Shown: positions 1 through 7,570 of the stretch, one piece after another
Numbering within the stretch: the first letter of the stretch is position 1
Layout: the number at the start of each line of letters is the position of its first letter
Source of the DNA: JAHFJA01 sp964357385
GTDB lineage: Bacteria > Patescibacteriota > Patescibacteriia > JACQRZ01
Reading direction: 5' to 3'
Assembly (NCBI GenBank): GCA_964357385.1
Contig: CAYHKW010000020.1
Location: forward strand, 1-16,204
Length of the DNA stretch: 16,204 bases
The notes under the pieces: model-generated
What the model was told of the DNA's origin: nothing
Database searches by the model: none
What the model saw: the letters and a program-made list of their open reading frames with translations, nothing else
Made by a program: the position numbers and the translations under genes

Positions 1-31
1 TTTCCATCGGAGCTAAGCCAACCTTTGTAAA

Positions 32-77
<46 letters not shown>

Positions 78-359
78 ACCAGGTACTGTCTCCGCGCAGG
101 GTAACTGCGCATGATCAAGAGTTGCAACCATACAAGGGTGGTGTCTCATTAGTGCCTTTTGGGCTCCCACCTACGCTGAACATGTATAGCCACAACCCAA
201 TACCAAGTTGTAGTAAAGCTTCACGGGGTCTTTTCGTCTAACCACGGGTAAAGAGCATCTTCACTCCTCATGCAATTTCGCCGAGTCCCTTGTTAAGACA
301 GTTCTCAAGTTGTTATGCCATTCGTGCAGGTCGGAACTCACCCGACAAGGAATTTCGCT

Positions 360-1032
360 CAATGTGTTAACTGCATATCGCTATGCAGATCGGACTATAT
401 CTTATCAGTAGGGGATCCTACTGATTCTGACGTGTAGTCTCTGAGGATTTTACGATTCATTTTGCTTTTTAGTATCACGATGATTTCCAGTCCTTCTTTC
501 GAAAGATGTTTACGCTCTGCAATGAAGTCAACAGCCTCTGTAAAAACAGAGAAGTCATCTTTTTTTGCTGTGTGCAAACTATACTTCTTAAAAAAGGGAA
601 TGATCGTTGTCTGTAGATCGGAAACCGATCTCACACAATATCGATACAATGGTTCTTTGTGATTATCATACCGTCTATTGATATAGATGTTTCCACATTG
701 GAAAAAATCTCGTATCGATTCAAGTACCGCAAGGCTTTTTGCTCCTTGCGTAATCACAAATTCTGGAAACACTTGATACCCAAGCGAGGTTGTTTTGTTC
801 TTTATAACACTGATAGAAAAGCATCCTTCTCCGTCAGTGAATCCCACAATCCAACCAATAAAACGTAACCTTTCCTGCTGATTGTCTGCAGTGGTCATAT
901 TATCACTTGATAGGTCTATCTATGGATAGATTATACCATAGTAATGCCACATTCTTCAGATATTCCAGCATTTAGTCAGATTTTACTAAAGCAGCAAAGC
1001 TTCTTTCATATGAAAGAATGAAATTCCTTTCT
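360..1032 (-). mobile_element. Group I intron in 23S rRNA at E. coli position L1931, with homing endonuclease ORF
   Basis: The continuous 23S sequence CCUAAGGU|AGCGAAAUUCC is broken after U1931. The upstream exon ends in U (complement of 1033) and the intron ends in G (complement of 360), as group I splicing requires. P1 can be drawn: exon CUAAGGU (complement of 1033-1039) pairs over 7 bp with intron GCUUUAG (complement of 986-992), leaving a U.G pair at the splice site. A P4 pairing joins UGCUG (complement of 966-970) to CAGCA (complement of 876-880). R/P7 lies at 431-443, a P8 hairpin at 405-424, S/P7' at 392-401 and a P9 hairpin at 371-388. L1931 is a known site for group I introns in bacterial and organellar 23S. 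The subclass cannot be fixed by eye; an IB-like type is a guess. Length is 673 nt. Confidence 0.93.
395..898 (-). CDS. LAGLIDADG homing endonuclease encoded in the 23S intron
   Basis: This 167-residue protein has one LAGLIDADG motif near the N-terminus (residues 14-25, IGWIVGFTDGEG, with D22 and E24 as the likely metal ligands). Single-motif members act as homodimers that cut intronless alleles at the insertion site. The protein would therefore spread the intron by cutting 23S genes near position 1931. The rest (QGAKSLAVLESIRDFF, CGNIYINRR, then a C-terminal SVSDLQTTIIPFFKKY segment) fits the LAGLIDADG_1 fold. No Shine-Dalgarno precedes the ATG. The ORF is intact with no frameshift, so it may be active. 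Both ends run into ribozyme core sequence: residues 4-9 are encoded in the Q element, and the last residues plus the TAG stop lie in R, P8 and S. Confidence 0.93.
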   Translation of the reverse strand: MTTADNQQERLRFIGWIVGFTDGEGCFSISVIKNKTTSLGYQVFPEFVITQGAKSLAVLESIRDFFQCGNIYINRRYDNHKEPLYRYCVRSVSDLQTTIIPFFKKYSLHTAKKDDFSVFTEAVDFIAERKHLSKEGLEIIVILKSKMNRKILRDYTSESVGSPTDKI

Positions 1033-2493
1033 ACCTTAGGACGATTATAGTTATCGCCGGCGTTCATCCGCGCTTCGGTTCAGAGCCTTCCCCTTTCGAG
1101 GTCAACCCCTCCCCTTAACGTTCGGACACTGGCCAGGCATCAGCTCCTATACGTCATCTTTCGATTTCGCAGGAACCTGTGTTTTTGGTAAACAGTCACT
1201 TGAGAGTCGTTAGCTGCGGCCTATCTTGCGATAGGCAAGGCATATCCCGAAGTTACGCCTAGCTTTTTTGCCGAGTTCCTGAACAAGGGTTCTCTCGCTC
1301 ACCTTAGTATACTCAACCCATCCACCTGTGTCGGTTTGCGGTACGAGTACACAATGATTAACTCTTAGAGCTTTTCTTGACGACTTCGCCCCCCAAATTG
1401 CAAGTATTGCTACCCGCTTACACTCCCCGTCTTACAACGGGTTGGACGCGTATAACCGAAACGCGCTTGGAGCTTGAAACCGTGTCACCCATCGAAATCA
1501 TTATGTAGTACAGGAATATTAACCTGTTATCCATCGACTACCCCCCTTTAAACGAGGACTCGCCTTAGGACTCGACTAACCCTGGGACGATTTGCGTTGC
1601 CCAGGAAACCTTGGATTTACGGTGTTAATGGTTTTAACATTAATTATTGCTACTTATGCCAACATTCGCACTTCCTAGCACTCCACGGCAGCTTACGCTA
1701 ACCGCTTCAACGCCGCTAGGAACGTTCCTCTACCGAGTTGATGTAAACATCAACTCCCGCACCTTCGGTACTATGTTTTAGCCCCGGTATATTTTTGGCG
1801 CGAAACAACTTGACCAGTGAGCTGTTACGCTTTCTTTAAAGGATGGCTGCCTCTAAGCCAACCTCCTGGTTGTCAGAGTCGCGACACTGCCTTTTACACT
1901 TAACATAGATTTAGGGACCTTAGATGGCGATCTGGGCTGTTTCCCTTTTGACTGATGGAGCTTAGCCCCCATAGTCTAACTCCTCTTGTATAGCAATACC
2001 AGCATTCGGAGTTTGGTAAGGAGTGGTAGGATTTCTCCACCCACCCCCTTTCAGTGCTCTACCTCTGGTTGCCACAAGAAGGCCAGTCCAAAAACTGTTT
2101 CGAGGAAAACAAGCTATCACCGAGTTCGATTGGAATTTCTCCCCTAACCTCAACTCATCCCCATGTGTTGCACAGCATGTGGGTTCGGGCCTCCTCCTTT
2201 ATTTCTAAAGGACTCACCCTGGTCAAGGCTAGCTCACCCGGTTTCGTGTCTTGAGTACGCTGCTTTATCTCGCCTATGAGCTTGGCCTTATATACTGCCA
2301 AACTCATAAACGAGATGTCGCCCTATTAAGACTCGGTTTCCCTACGCCTACTTCGCAAAAGCGAATTAAACAGGCAACGTACTACAAACTCGTTGGCTCA
2401 TTCTTCAATAGGAACGCCGTCATCCGTATAAATACGGACTTCGACTCTTTGTAAGCACATGGTTTCAGATACTATTTCATCGCCCTTCCGGGC

Positions 2494-2532
<39 letters not shown>

Positions 2533-3100
2533 ATCATCACATATATTTAGTCTTACCAGATAGTCCTGGCAGATTCCCACTCGCTTTCACGAGGCGCGTG
2601 GTACTTGGGAACTCATATCTACAATATAAAGAGGTATTTCGCGTACAGGGCTATCACCTTCTTTGGCGTACCTTTCCAGATACTTGTGCTATGGCTCTTT
2701 ATTATTGTTGGGCGCGAATCAGCGCACCCACGATACGGTCCCACGACCCCATATGATTCTATAGCCCGATTGCCGTCCACCAAGCGGTATATAGGTATTG
2801 CTACCGATATACCGTACTTGATTTCCGAATCATGTGGTTTAGACTCCTCCCTTTTCGCTCGCCACTACTAAGGGAATACCTATTGGTTTCTTTTCCTCCG
2901 GCTACTGAGATGTTTCACTTCACCGGGTAGTCTTCCTTATAAAATAAGGATACTGCATCTTCCATGCAGTGGGTTTTCCCATTCGGAGATCCCCGGATCA
3001 AAGGTTGCTTGCCACCTTACCGAGGCTTTTCGCAGGCTGCTACGTCCTTCTTCGTTATGTGATGTCTAGGCATCCACCATGTGCTCTTGGAGTGTTATCT

Positions 3101-3412
3101 CGACCAAAATTAATATATTGGTCTTGTTTTTTTACCCTCAAGAATCGATTTTCAAAGTCCAGTCTTCCATTAGGAAGAGATATTTATCCCCGGAAGGAAC
3201 CAATATCTATCCCCAACCTGCTGTTTAAAAAACAAAAAACCGTGTGTAGACGGCTCCTGGTCCTCTTTCTTAAAGAAAGAATATTTCCGTCAAACAATGT
3301 CTATTTTTCTTATTGTGATGGGAAAAAATCGCATGTAACGGTATTCTACCGGGTTCTTTTATTTTATACAAGTGTCCACTCTGTGAAAAGGCTGTGGAGA
3401 ACTCAAAAAACT
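3101..3412 (-). other. Structured 5' leader of the 23S transcript, no gene seen
   Basis: This 312-nt stretch between the predicted 23S start site and the mature 5' end holds no convincing protein gene. On the minus strand it folds into serial hairpins. Positions 3102-3123 give GACCAA/TTGGTC just upstream of 23S. Positions 3163-3178 give TCTTCC-TAAT-GGAAGA. Positions 3178-3208 have a 7-bp AGATATT/AATATCT base with a further short stem inside. Positions 3239-3254 form a short GCCGU/ACGGU hairpin followed by a U-run (complement of 3233-3239), which resembles a weak terminator or attenuator. An RNase III-type processing role for the helix at the 23S boundary is inference. Confidence 0.55.
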
Positions 3413-3419
3413 GCTTACT

Positions 3420-3447
3420 ATTATACGTATTAATCAAACCCTGTCAA
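3420..3447 (-). promoter_or_regulatory. Consensus promoter of the 23S rRNA gene
   Basis: On the minus strand TTGACA (3442-3447) is followed after 16 nt by a perfect TATAAT (3420-3425). This is the best sigma70-type promoter in the window. The start site should lie near 3413, about 310 nt before mature 23S. It stands between tRNA-Leu and 23S, so 23S can be transcribed independently of any other rRNA gene. Confidence 0.85.
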
Positions 3448-3476
3448 GTGCTCTGTTTCCTTATATTTATAATCAA

Positions 3477-3558
3477 TGCAGGCGGTGGGACTCGAACCCA
3501 CATCCCTTGCGAGACATGCTCCTAAGGCATGCGCGTATACCAATTCCGCCACGCCTGC
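3477..3558 (-). tRNA. tRNA-Leu (anticodon UAG)
   Basis: An 82-nt class II tRNA. Acceptor GCAGGCG pairs with CGCCTGC, the anticodon stem is CATGC/GCATG with loop CTTAGGA (anticodon TAG), and there is a long variable arm TCTCGCAAGGGA. The T-arm is GTGGG-TTCGAGT-CCCAC and the discriminator is A. The 3' CCA is not encoded (next bases TTG), so it must be added by a nucleotidyltransferase. It reads CUN leucine codons. Confidence 0.97.
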
Positions 3559-3572
3559 ATAACAACCTAAAA

Positions 3573-3601
3573 AGGGTATCATCAAAGGCATATAAATTCA
3601 A
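3573..3601 (-). promoter_or_regulatory. Likely promoter of tRNA-Leu
   Basis: On the minus strand TTGAAT (3596-3601), 17 nt, then TACCCT (3573-3578). The -10 box is weak but resembles the TACCAT boxes of other tRNAs here, and the position suits a 5' leader of under 10 nt. Confidence 0.4.
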
Positions 3602-3669
3602 TCTTTTCTTTTAGTGAACAAAACGGCTGAATATCACCTCAAACGAAAAACACACCGACCTAATCAACA

Positions 3670-3698
3670 TTGAAATAACCTTATATTTATGCTACTAT
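3670..3698 (+). promoter_or_regulatory. Promoter-like element upstream of the structured RNA candidate
   Basis: TTGAAA (3670-3675), 17 nt, TACTAT (3693-3698) on the plus strand. A start site near 3703-3706 would place the hairpin-rich region directly downstream. No protein gene follows on this strand: polX lies on the opposite strand. Confidence 0.5.
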
Positions 3699-3702
3699 TA
3701 TT

Positions 3703-3828
3703 GCATAGAAGAAAGCTGTTCTTTCGAAAGCTAAACCAGAAGGACTCGAGGTGCTAATCCCATGCTTCTTCGGCATATCAGTATATATGATATGGCGCAG
3801 TATTTAGCACTTCTAGCCTTTTTGGTTT
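3703..3828 (+). ncRNA. Unassigned structured RNA candidate between tRNA-Leu and polX
   Basis: This region has long-range base pairing out of line with its surroundings. A33-A43 of the 3700s (AAACCAGAAGG, 3733-3743) pairs with 3817-3828 (one bulge). GGTGCTAA and neighbours at 3748-3757 pair with 3804-3813 over 10 bp. The segment between closes as either ATGC-TTCTTCG-GCAT (3762-3776) or a 7-bp hairpin 3774-3780/3788-3794 with a 7-nt loop; these two share bases and exclude each other. A promoter-like element stands just upstream on the plus strand. The right side of the outer helix overlaps the last codons of polX on the other strand. I see no SRP, tmRNA, RNase P or familiar riboswitch signature. 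No good plus-strand terminator was found. It could also act as a 3' structure of the polX mRNA. Confidence 0.45.
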
Positions 3829-5561
3829 CTCTTCTTGCGAAGGAATTTTTTTACATCTTTTACGCTGCGGGTATTGAGAATATTACTTTCTTTTGCGCCT
3901 CCGCGGCGTGCTTGGCCAATACCATATTCAAGGTATGAAAAATGGGCAGGGGAGTGCGAATCACTATCGATAGTGAGCATCACCTCATATTTAATAGCAA
4001 GACGAATATGAGAATCTTTGAGGTCAAGTCGGTTGAAGTATGAATCAATCTCAACGGCAACGTTATTGTTCTTTGCTGCTTTGAGGATGGCATCCATATC
4101 AATTTCGTATGGTTCACGTCGATTGATGCGCCGACCTGTCGGATGAAACAAAATATTCACTGATGGATGTTCGAGGGCGCGGATAATACGTTGTGTTTGT
4201 TCTTCTTTAGAAAGATTAAAATGCGAGTGCACGGAGATACCCACCACATCCAGCTTGTGCAAGGCCTCATCGGAAATATCGAGTGTGCCATCTTTGAGAA
4301 TATTTACTTCTGCACCTTTGAGAATGGTGATACCCTTTAATTTTTCATTCAGACGATCAATAAGCCGCGATTGCGCTTCAAGACGTTTTTCATCCAATCC
4401 TGTTGTTACCGTCAATGTCTTTGTGTGGTCAGTGATGGTGATATATTCAAGACCTGCACGCTGAGCAGCATACGCCATGTCTTCAACACTGCCACTGCCG
4501 TCAGTCCAATCCGTTTGCACTTGAAAATCACCCTTAAGGCTTTTGTAAGAAATGAGGTCAGGAAGTGTGCCCTTTTCTGCTAATTCTATTTCGCCATTCA
4601 TTTCACGCAATTCAGGTTCGACATAAGAAAGCCCCAATGCTTTGTATACTTCCTTTTCGGTAGCACTTGCGATAGGATCACCGTTCGCTTCATGTCCTTT
4701 GTAGAGACCATATTCGTTGAGCGTCATGCCTTTTTCTAAGGCACGCGTACGAAGCGCGATAGTATGTTCGCGATTACCGGTAAAATATAACAGCGCAGCA
4801 CCAAAACTGACAGATGGTACAACGCGCAGATCGCAATCAAATCCATTTGAGAGACGTACGATTGAACGAGTAGGACCATGCTCCTTTATTTCTATCACTT
4901 CGGGCATGGCAACAAAATACTCCATCAATTTCTCCGGATGGGATGCAACAGCAATCAAATCGATATCACCAACTGTTTCCTTCATGCGACGTAGTGATCC
5001 TGCGATCTCTATTTTTTTTACCCCTGATACCGCAGTGATGCGCTCACGGAGATGTCGAGCAAAGGGGAGTACGTCGCCCAGCAATGCTTCCTTACTCGTT
5101 TGATCAACAGAGGCGAGACTTCTTAACATATGCTGCTCTGATTTTTCACCAAAACCTGAGAGCTCCCGGATCTTCCCTGCATTCGCTGCCTTTTGCAGAT
5201 CTGCTACGGTACGAATGTTTAATTCTTTATAAAGCCGCACCAGACTTTTTGGACCGAGACCTTCGATACGAGAAAGCTGGTCTAAATCAATCGGAAATTT
5301 TTTCTTGAACTTGCTATGTTCGTTGAGCTGACCTGTCTTTAATAATTCTTCAATGTCAGCAGCAAGACCACTGCCCACCCCATCAATATCTGACTGGAGC
5401 GCTTTGACTCCGCCTTTTTGATATATTTCATTGAGACCGAGGTCAAGTTTTGAAATCGTATCAGCAACTCGCTCATGAGCGCGGGCGCGAAATGATTCAC
5501 CATCCATGGCGTAATATATTGCCATATCAGCAAATACCTTCGCGATCTCGCGATTGGTCAT
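3813..5561 (-). CDS. polX: Family X DNA polymerase with C-terminal PHP domain (PolX)
   Basis: A gap-filling repair polymerase of the bacterial/archaeal PolX type. Residue numbers below count from a TTG start at 5579. An N-terminal helix-hairpin-helix region (about 10-90) precedes further HhH turns (IEGLGPKS 105-112, LSGFGEKS 140-147). The nucleotidyltransferase follows, with GSLRR 194-198, the Asp pair in GDIDLI (D205, D207), a third Asp in FDCDLRVV (D248/D250) and TGNREHTIALR near 267-277. A PHP phosphoesterase domain occupies about 345-580 (ITDH, GAEVNIL, HPTGRRINRREPY, DSDSHS). The first PHP metal motif, usually HxH, reads QVQ (353-355), which may weaken the 3'-5' exonuclease. I prefer the ATG at 5561 (582 aa), because it gives MTNREIAKVF, the usual family start. 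It lies 27 nt after the membrane protein stop, so it is probably co-transcribed with that gene and tRNA-Trp. Confidence 0.95.
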   Translation of the reverse strand: MTNREIAKVFADMAIYYAMDGESFRARAHERVADTISKLDLGLNEIYQKGGVKALQSDIDGVGSGLAADIEELLKTGQLNEHSKFKKKFPIDLDQLSRIEGLGPKSLVRLYKELNIRTVADLQKAANAGKIRELSGFGEKSEQHMLRSLASVDQTSKEALLGDVLPFARHLRERITAVSGVKKIEIAGSLRRMKETVGDIDLIAVASHPEKLMEYFVAMPEVIEIKEHGPTRSIVRLSNGFDCDLRVVPSVSFGAALLYFTGNREHTIALRTRALEKGMTLNEYGLYKGHEANGDPIASATEKEVYKALGLSYVEPELREMNGEIELAEKGTLPDLISYKSLKGDFQVQTDWTDGSGSVEDMAYAAQRAGLEYITITDHTKTLTVTTGLDEKRLEAQSRLIDRLNEKLKGITILKGAEVNILKDGTLDISDEALHKLDVVGISVHSHFNLSKEEQTQRIIRALEHPSVNILFHPTGRRINRREPYEIDMDAILKAAKNNNVAVEIDSYFNRLDLKDSHIRLAIKYEVMLTIDSDSHSPAHFSYLEYGIGQARRGGAKESNILNTRSVKDVKKFLRKKRNQKG

Positions 5562-5588
5562 AGAAAACGGGGGATACAAATGAGGAAA

Positions 5589-6032
5589 CTAACTACGGTT
5601 GATCGCGGCAACGATAACACCATTGATGAGCGACACGACAAGTGAGGCAATAATACCAAGAATAATGAGGGTAGGAGAAAGATACACCATAATGCTTCCC
5701 ATCAAAAGCACTGGCAATGATCCAGCCAAAAATACTAATCCGCTGAATTTCAAACCTTTTTTTAGATAGCTCCCATTGAAGGAATGTTTCATCATGCGAT
5801 AGAGCAGCACGAAAATAACAGCAGTAACAAGATTAATTCCTAAACTCCACACAAGAAACGTAGTGGAAGGAACACCTGTCGTAAGGCCTTGTGCGATAGG
5901 GCCCCAGCTGCACCAATACCGTGCATCAGCAAAGAGGGTGATTCCCATGATACGAAACAGTGACCAGAGTGCTTGAGAAACAAGCATGACCAACAAAGAC
6001 GATCCGATAACACGAATGACAGTAGAACGCAT
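5589..6032 (-). CDS. Small four-helix membrane protein of unknown function
   Basis: A 147-residue hydrophobic protein with about four transmembrane segments: residues 7-28, 59-79 (VWSLGINLVTAVIFVLLY), 94-117 and 121-143. Short basic loops separate them (MMKHSFNGSYLKKGLK). I do not recognise the family. No catalytic or transport motif stands out, and the polar stretch DARYWCSWGP (36-45) between helices 1 and 2 is the only unusual segment. No Shine-Dalgarno is visible before the ATG at 6032. It begins 26 nt after the tRNA-Trp CCA with no terminator between, and ends 27 nt before the preferred polX start. The three are likely one transcript, but no functional link to DNA repair can be inferred. 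Confidence 0.8.
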   Translation of the reverse strand: MRSTVIRVIGSSLLVMLVSQALWSLFRIMGITLFADARYWCSWGPIAQGLTTGVPSTTFLVWSLGINLVTAVIFVLLYRMMKHSFNGSYLKKGLKFSGLVFLAGSLPVLLMGSIMVYLSPTLIILGIIASLVVSLINGVIVAAINRS

Positions 6033-6058
6033 AACAGTGTTTTATGTATAAATAGTGG

Positions 6059-6129
6059 CGGGGGATGCAGGAATCGAACCTACACCAAAGGTTTTGGAGA
6101 CCTTCGTTCTACCACTAAACTAATCCCCC
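6059..6129 (-). tRNA. tRNA-Trp (anticodon CCA)
   Basis: A 71-nt tRNA: acceptor GGGGGAT/ATCCCCC, anticodon stem AAGGT/ACCTT with loop CTCCAAA (anticodon CCA), T-arm GTAGG-TTCGATT-CCTGC, discriminator G. A 3' CCA is encoded at 6056-6058. It is the first element of a probable tRNA-membrane protein-polX transcript. Confidence 0.97.
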
Positions 6130-6143
6130 AATAATACCTATGT

Positions 6144-6172
6144 ATCCTAGCGGTCAGAAGGGGATTTTGCAA
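6144..6172 (-). promoter_or_regulatory. Likely promoter of tRNA-Trp and downstream genes
   Basis: On the minus strand TTGCAA (6167-6172), 17 nt, TAGGAT (6144-6149). The start site would be near 6137, 8 nt before the mature tRNA. Confidence 0.45.
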
Positions 6173-6192
6173 GAGCTGCTTCATCGCAAACC

Positions 6193-6221
6193 TTGACAAA
6201 AGGGAATACGTTTGTTATACA
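6193..6221 (+). promoter_or_regulatory. Promoter of the 148-residue hypothetical gene
   Basis: TTGACA (6193-6198), 17 nt, TATACA (6216-6221). The -35 box is perfect. The start site would be near 6228, giving a leader of about 28 nt that carries the Shine-Dalgarno at 6243-6248. Confidence 0.65.
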
Positions 6222-6255
6222 ACGATTATAGTTATTTAATAAGGGAGGTAGACAC

Positions 6256-6702
6256 ATGAGGGTATTTCTTAAAATGCTATGGCATGGATTCAATGAATGT
6301 TTGCGTAAACGGCAAAGTACCAAGGAAGTACTTTTACTCTTGCATACATTAGTCGCAGCGCTCGAAGCAGAATATTGTATAGAGAATCTTGCTCCATTCT
6401 GCAAGGTAAAGATAGATGGACGCAGGGTGGGTTGTATCCTAGTACTAATAGAATCAACAAAGGTATTGGAGTTTACAGACAGATACGAGACATATCTTTA
6501 TAGAAGATCAAATCATCTTTTTTGCACTACATTAGTAGAAATAGACAAGATGTCTCAAGAGATAAAATCGCTTACCGCAAACCATACTTATTTCATTGAA
6601 AGCAGTAATACAGAGCTTGAATGTGTTTGCTGGATATTAAAAAGTGCTATAGATCTTGTTCTCGAACGAATGACAGAGTTTAGTTTACAAGGGAAAGCAT
6701 AA
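6256..6702 (+). CDS. Hypothetical protein, 148 residues, unrecognised
   Basis: I do not recognise this protein. It has no signal peptide or clear membrane helix. The N-terminus is basic and amphipathic (residues 1-22), followed by a helical segment rich in Leu and Ala (24-41). The centre is more beta-like, around CKVKIDGRRVGCILVLI (49-65), and the C-terminus is helical. Eight cysteines are scattered without a CxxC pair, apart from CVC at 123-125. The gene is supported by unusually good signals: a strong Shine-Dalgarno AAGGGAGGT at 6241-6249, 7 nt from the ATG, a sigma70-like promoter at 6193, and an intrinsic terminator at 6716-6752. Most other genes here lack a Shine-Dalgarno, so the gene may have been acquired or be highly expressed. 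It stands alone, convergent with folD. Confidence 0.8.
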   Translation: MRVFLKMLWHGFNECLRKRQSTKEVLLLLHTLVAALEAEYCIENLAPFCKVKIDGRRVGCILVLIESTKVLEFTDRYETYLYRRSNHLFCTTLVEIDKMSQEIKSLTANHTYFIESSNTELECVCWILKSAIDLVLERMTEFSLQGKA

Positions 6703-6715
6703 TTAAAACTTAGAT

Positions 6716-6752
6716 AAACAGAGTATCAATCTAACGAATACTCTGTTTTTTT
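6716..6752 (+). terminator. Intrinsic terminator of the 148-residue hypothetical gene, overlapping folD end
   Basis: An 11-bp stem AAACAGAGTAT (716-726 of the 6000s) / ATACTCTGTTT (738-748) with an 11-nt loop is followed by a T-run at 6746-6752. The right arm encodes the last folD codons on the other strand, and the folD stop (6731-6733) lies in the loop. It may also act weakly for folD. Confidence 0.8.
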
Positions 6753-7570
6753 ATTACTTCCAGCACATTCCTCATCACACAGGCAACCGTAACGGGCCCT
6801 ACGCCGCCAGGGACCGGGGTATAAAATCCTGCTTTTTTTGAAACCGTTTTCTCGTCAACGTCTCCTTTCACTTTCCCATCAACTACCGAAATACCGACAT
6901 CAATCACGACGCTTCCTTTTTTAATCATTGATCCGGTGATGATTCCTGCTTTGCCGACTGCTGACACCACCACATCCATGTGTTTGGTATAGGCATCAAC
7001 AAGCTTTGTATCTTCATGAAGCACTGAAACACTCGCTCCATTATTCAGCAAATGCATCGCAATCTGGCGTCCAAAAAAACCAGCACCGACAACTGCAATA
7101 TCTGCACCTTTCACCTTCATGCCCGTAGACTCTATACATTGAAGAACTGCTTCTGCCGTAGGGGGTGCAAAGTGCGATTCGCCTTTGAGAAGTGCACCTA
7201 AACCCCTTTCTGTCATGCAGTCGACATCTTTTTCGGGAACGATGATATTGGTAATAAATTGATATGAAAGTTTTTTTGGTAATGGAAGTTGTAACAACAC
7301 ACCGTGAATCTTCTGATCAATATCCATCTTAACAATAGTCTTGCAAAGTTCTTTCTCACTCACCGATGCCGCTAGTTTTTCTACGTGAATATAAAATCCC
7401 AGGTCACGAGCAACTTTTTCTTTGATACCGACATAGACAGCGGATGCATCATTGTTTCCTACCACGACAATCCCTAATCCCGGCACACCGCCGCGCCACT
7501 TTTTATTGGAAAGCGTTTTGGCAATATCATCTTTGATTTGTGCTGCAATTGCTTTGCCGTCGATGATCAT
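6731..7570 (-). CDS. folD: Bifunctional methylenetetrahydrofolate dehydrogenase / cyclohydrolase (FolD), divergent
   Basis: FolD interconverts 5,10-methylene-, methenyl- and 10-formyl-tetrahydrofolate in the cytoplasm. At 279 residues it has normal length. The active-site signature YVGIKEK (Y46, K50) is intact, as are QLPLP, PEKDVD, VVIDVGIS and the C-terminal TPVPGGVGPVT block. Some usually constant positions differ: the DGF after PEKDV is DCM, the PCTP motif reads PPTA, and the nucleotide-binding GRSxxVG reads GAGFFG. The lost Arg of GRS may alter NADP preference (inference). The ATG overlaps the polA TGA stop in ATGA, so translation is probably coupled to polA. The last codons sit in the terminator stem of the convergent gene. 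Confidence 0.93.
   Translation of the reverse strand: MIIDGKAIAAQIKDDIAKTLSNKKWRGGVPGLGIVVVGNNDASAVYVGIKEKVARDLGFYIHVEKLAASVSEKELCKTIVKMDIDQKIHGVLLQLPLPKKLSYQFITNIIVPEKDVDCMTERGLGALLKGESHFAPPTAEAVLQCIESTGMKVKGADIAVVGAGFFGRQIAMHLLNNGASVSVLHEDTKLVDAYTKHMDVVVSAVGKAGIITGSMIKKGSVVIDVGISVVDGKVKGDVDEKTVSKKAGFYTPVPGGVGPVTVACVMRNVLEVIKKQSIR

Noticed and set aside
2605..2871. Open frame of 88 codons on the plus strand
   Set aside because: Entirely antisense to canonical 23S rRNA sequence.
2969..3433. Open frame of 154 codons on the plus strand
   Set aside because: It lies across the 23S 5' end and its leader in antisense, has no start signal and shows no protein-like motifs.
3703..3828. SRP RNA, tmRNA, RNase P RNA or a known riboswitch
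   Set aside because: The conserved sequence blocks of those families are absent, so the RNA is left unassigned.
3831..3852. Plus-strand terminator for the RNA candidate (CTTC-TTGC-GAAG then a T-run)
   Set aside because: The stem is short and separated from the T-run, and the T-run is explained by lysine codons of PolX.
4717..5103. Open frame of 128 codons on the plus strand
   Set aside because: Antisense shadow of polX, whose domains are continuous on the other strand.
5562..5579. TTG start for PolX six codons upstream
   Set aside because: The family normally begins MTNREIA, given by the ATG at 5561; the extra residues YPPFS have no counterpart.
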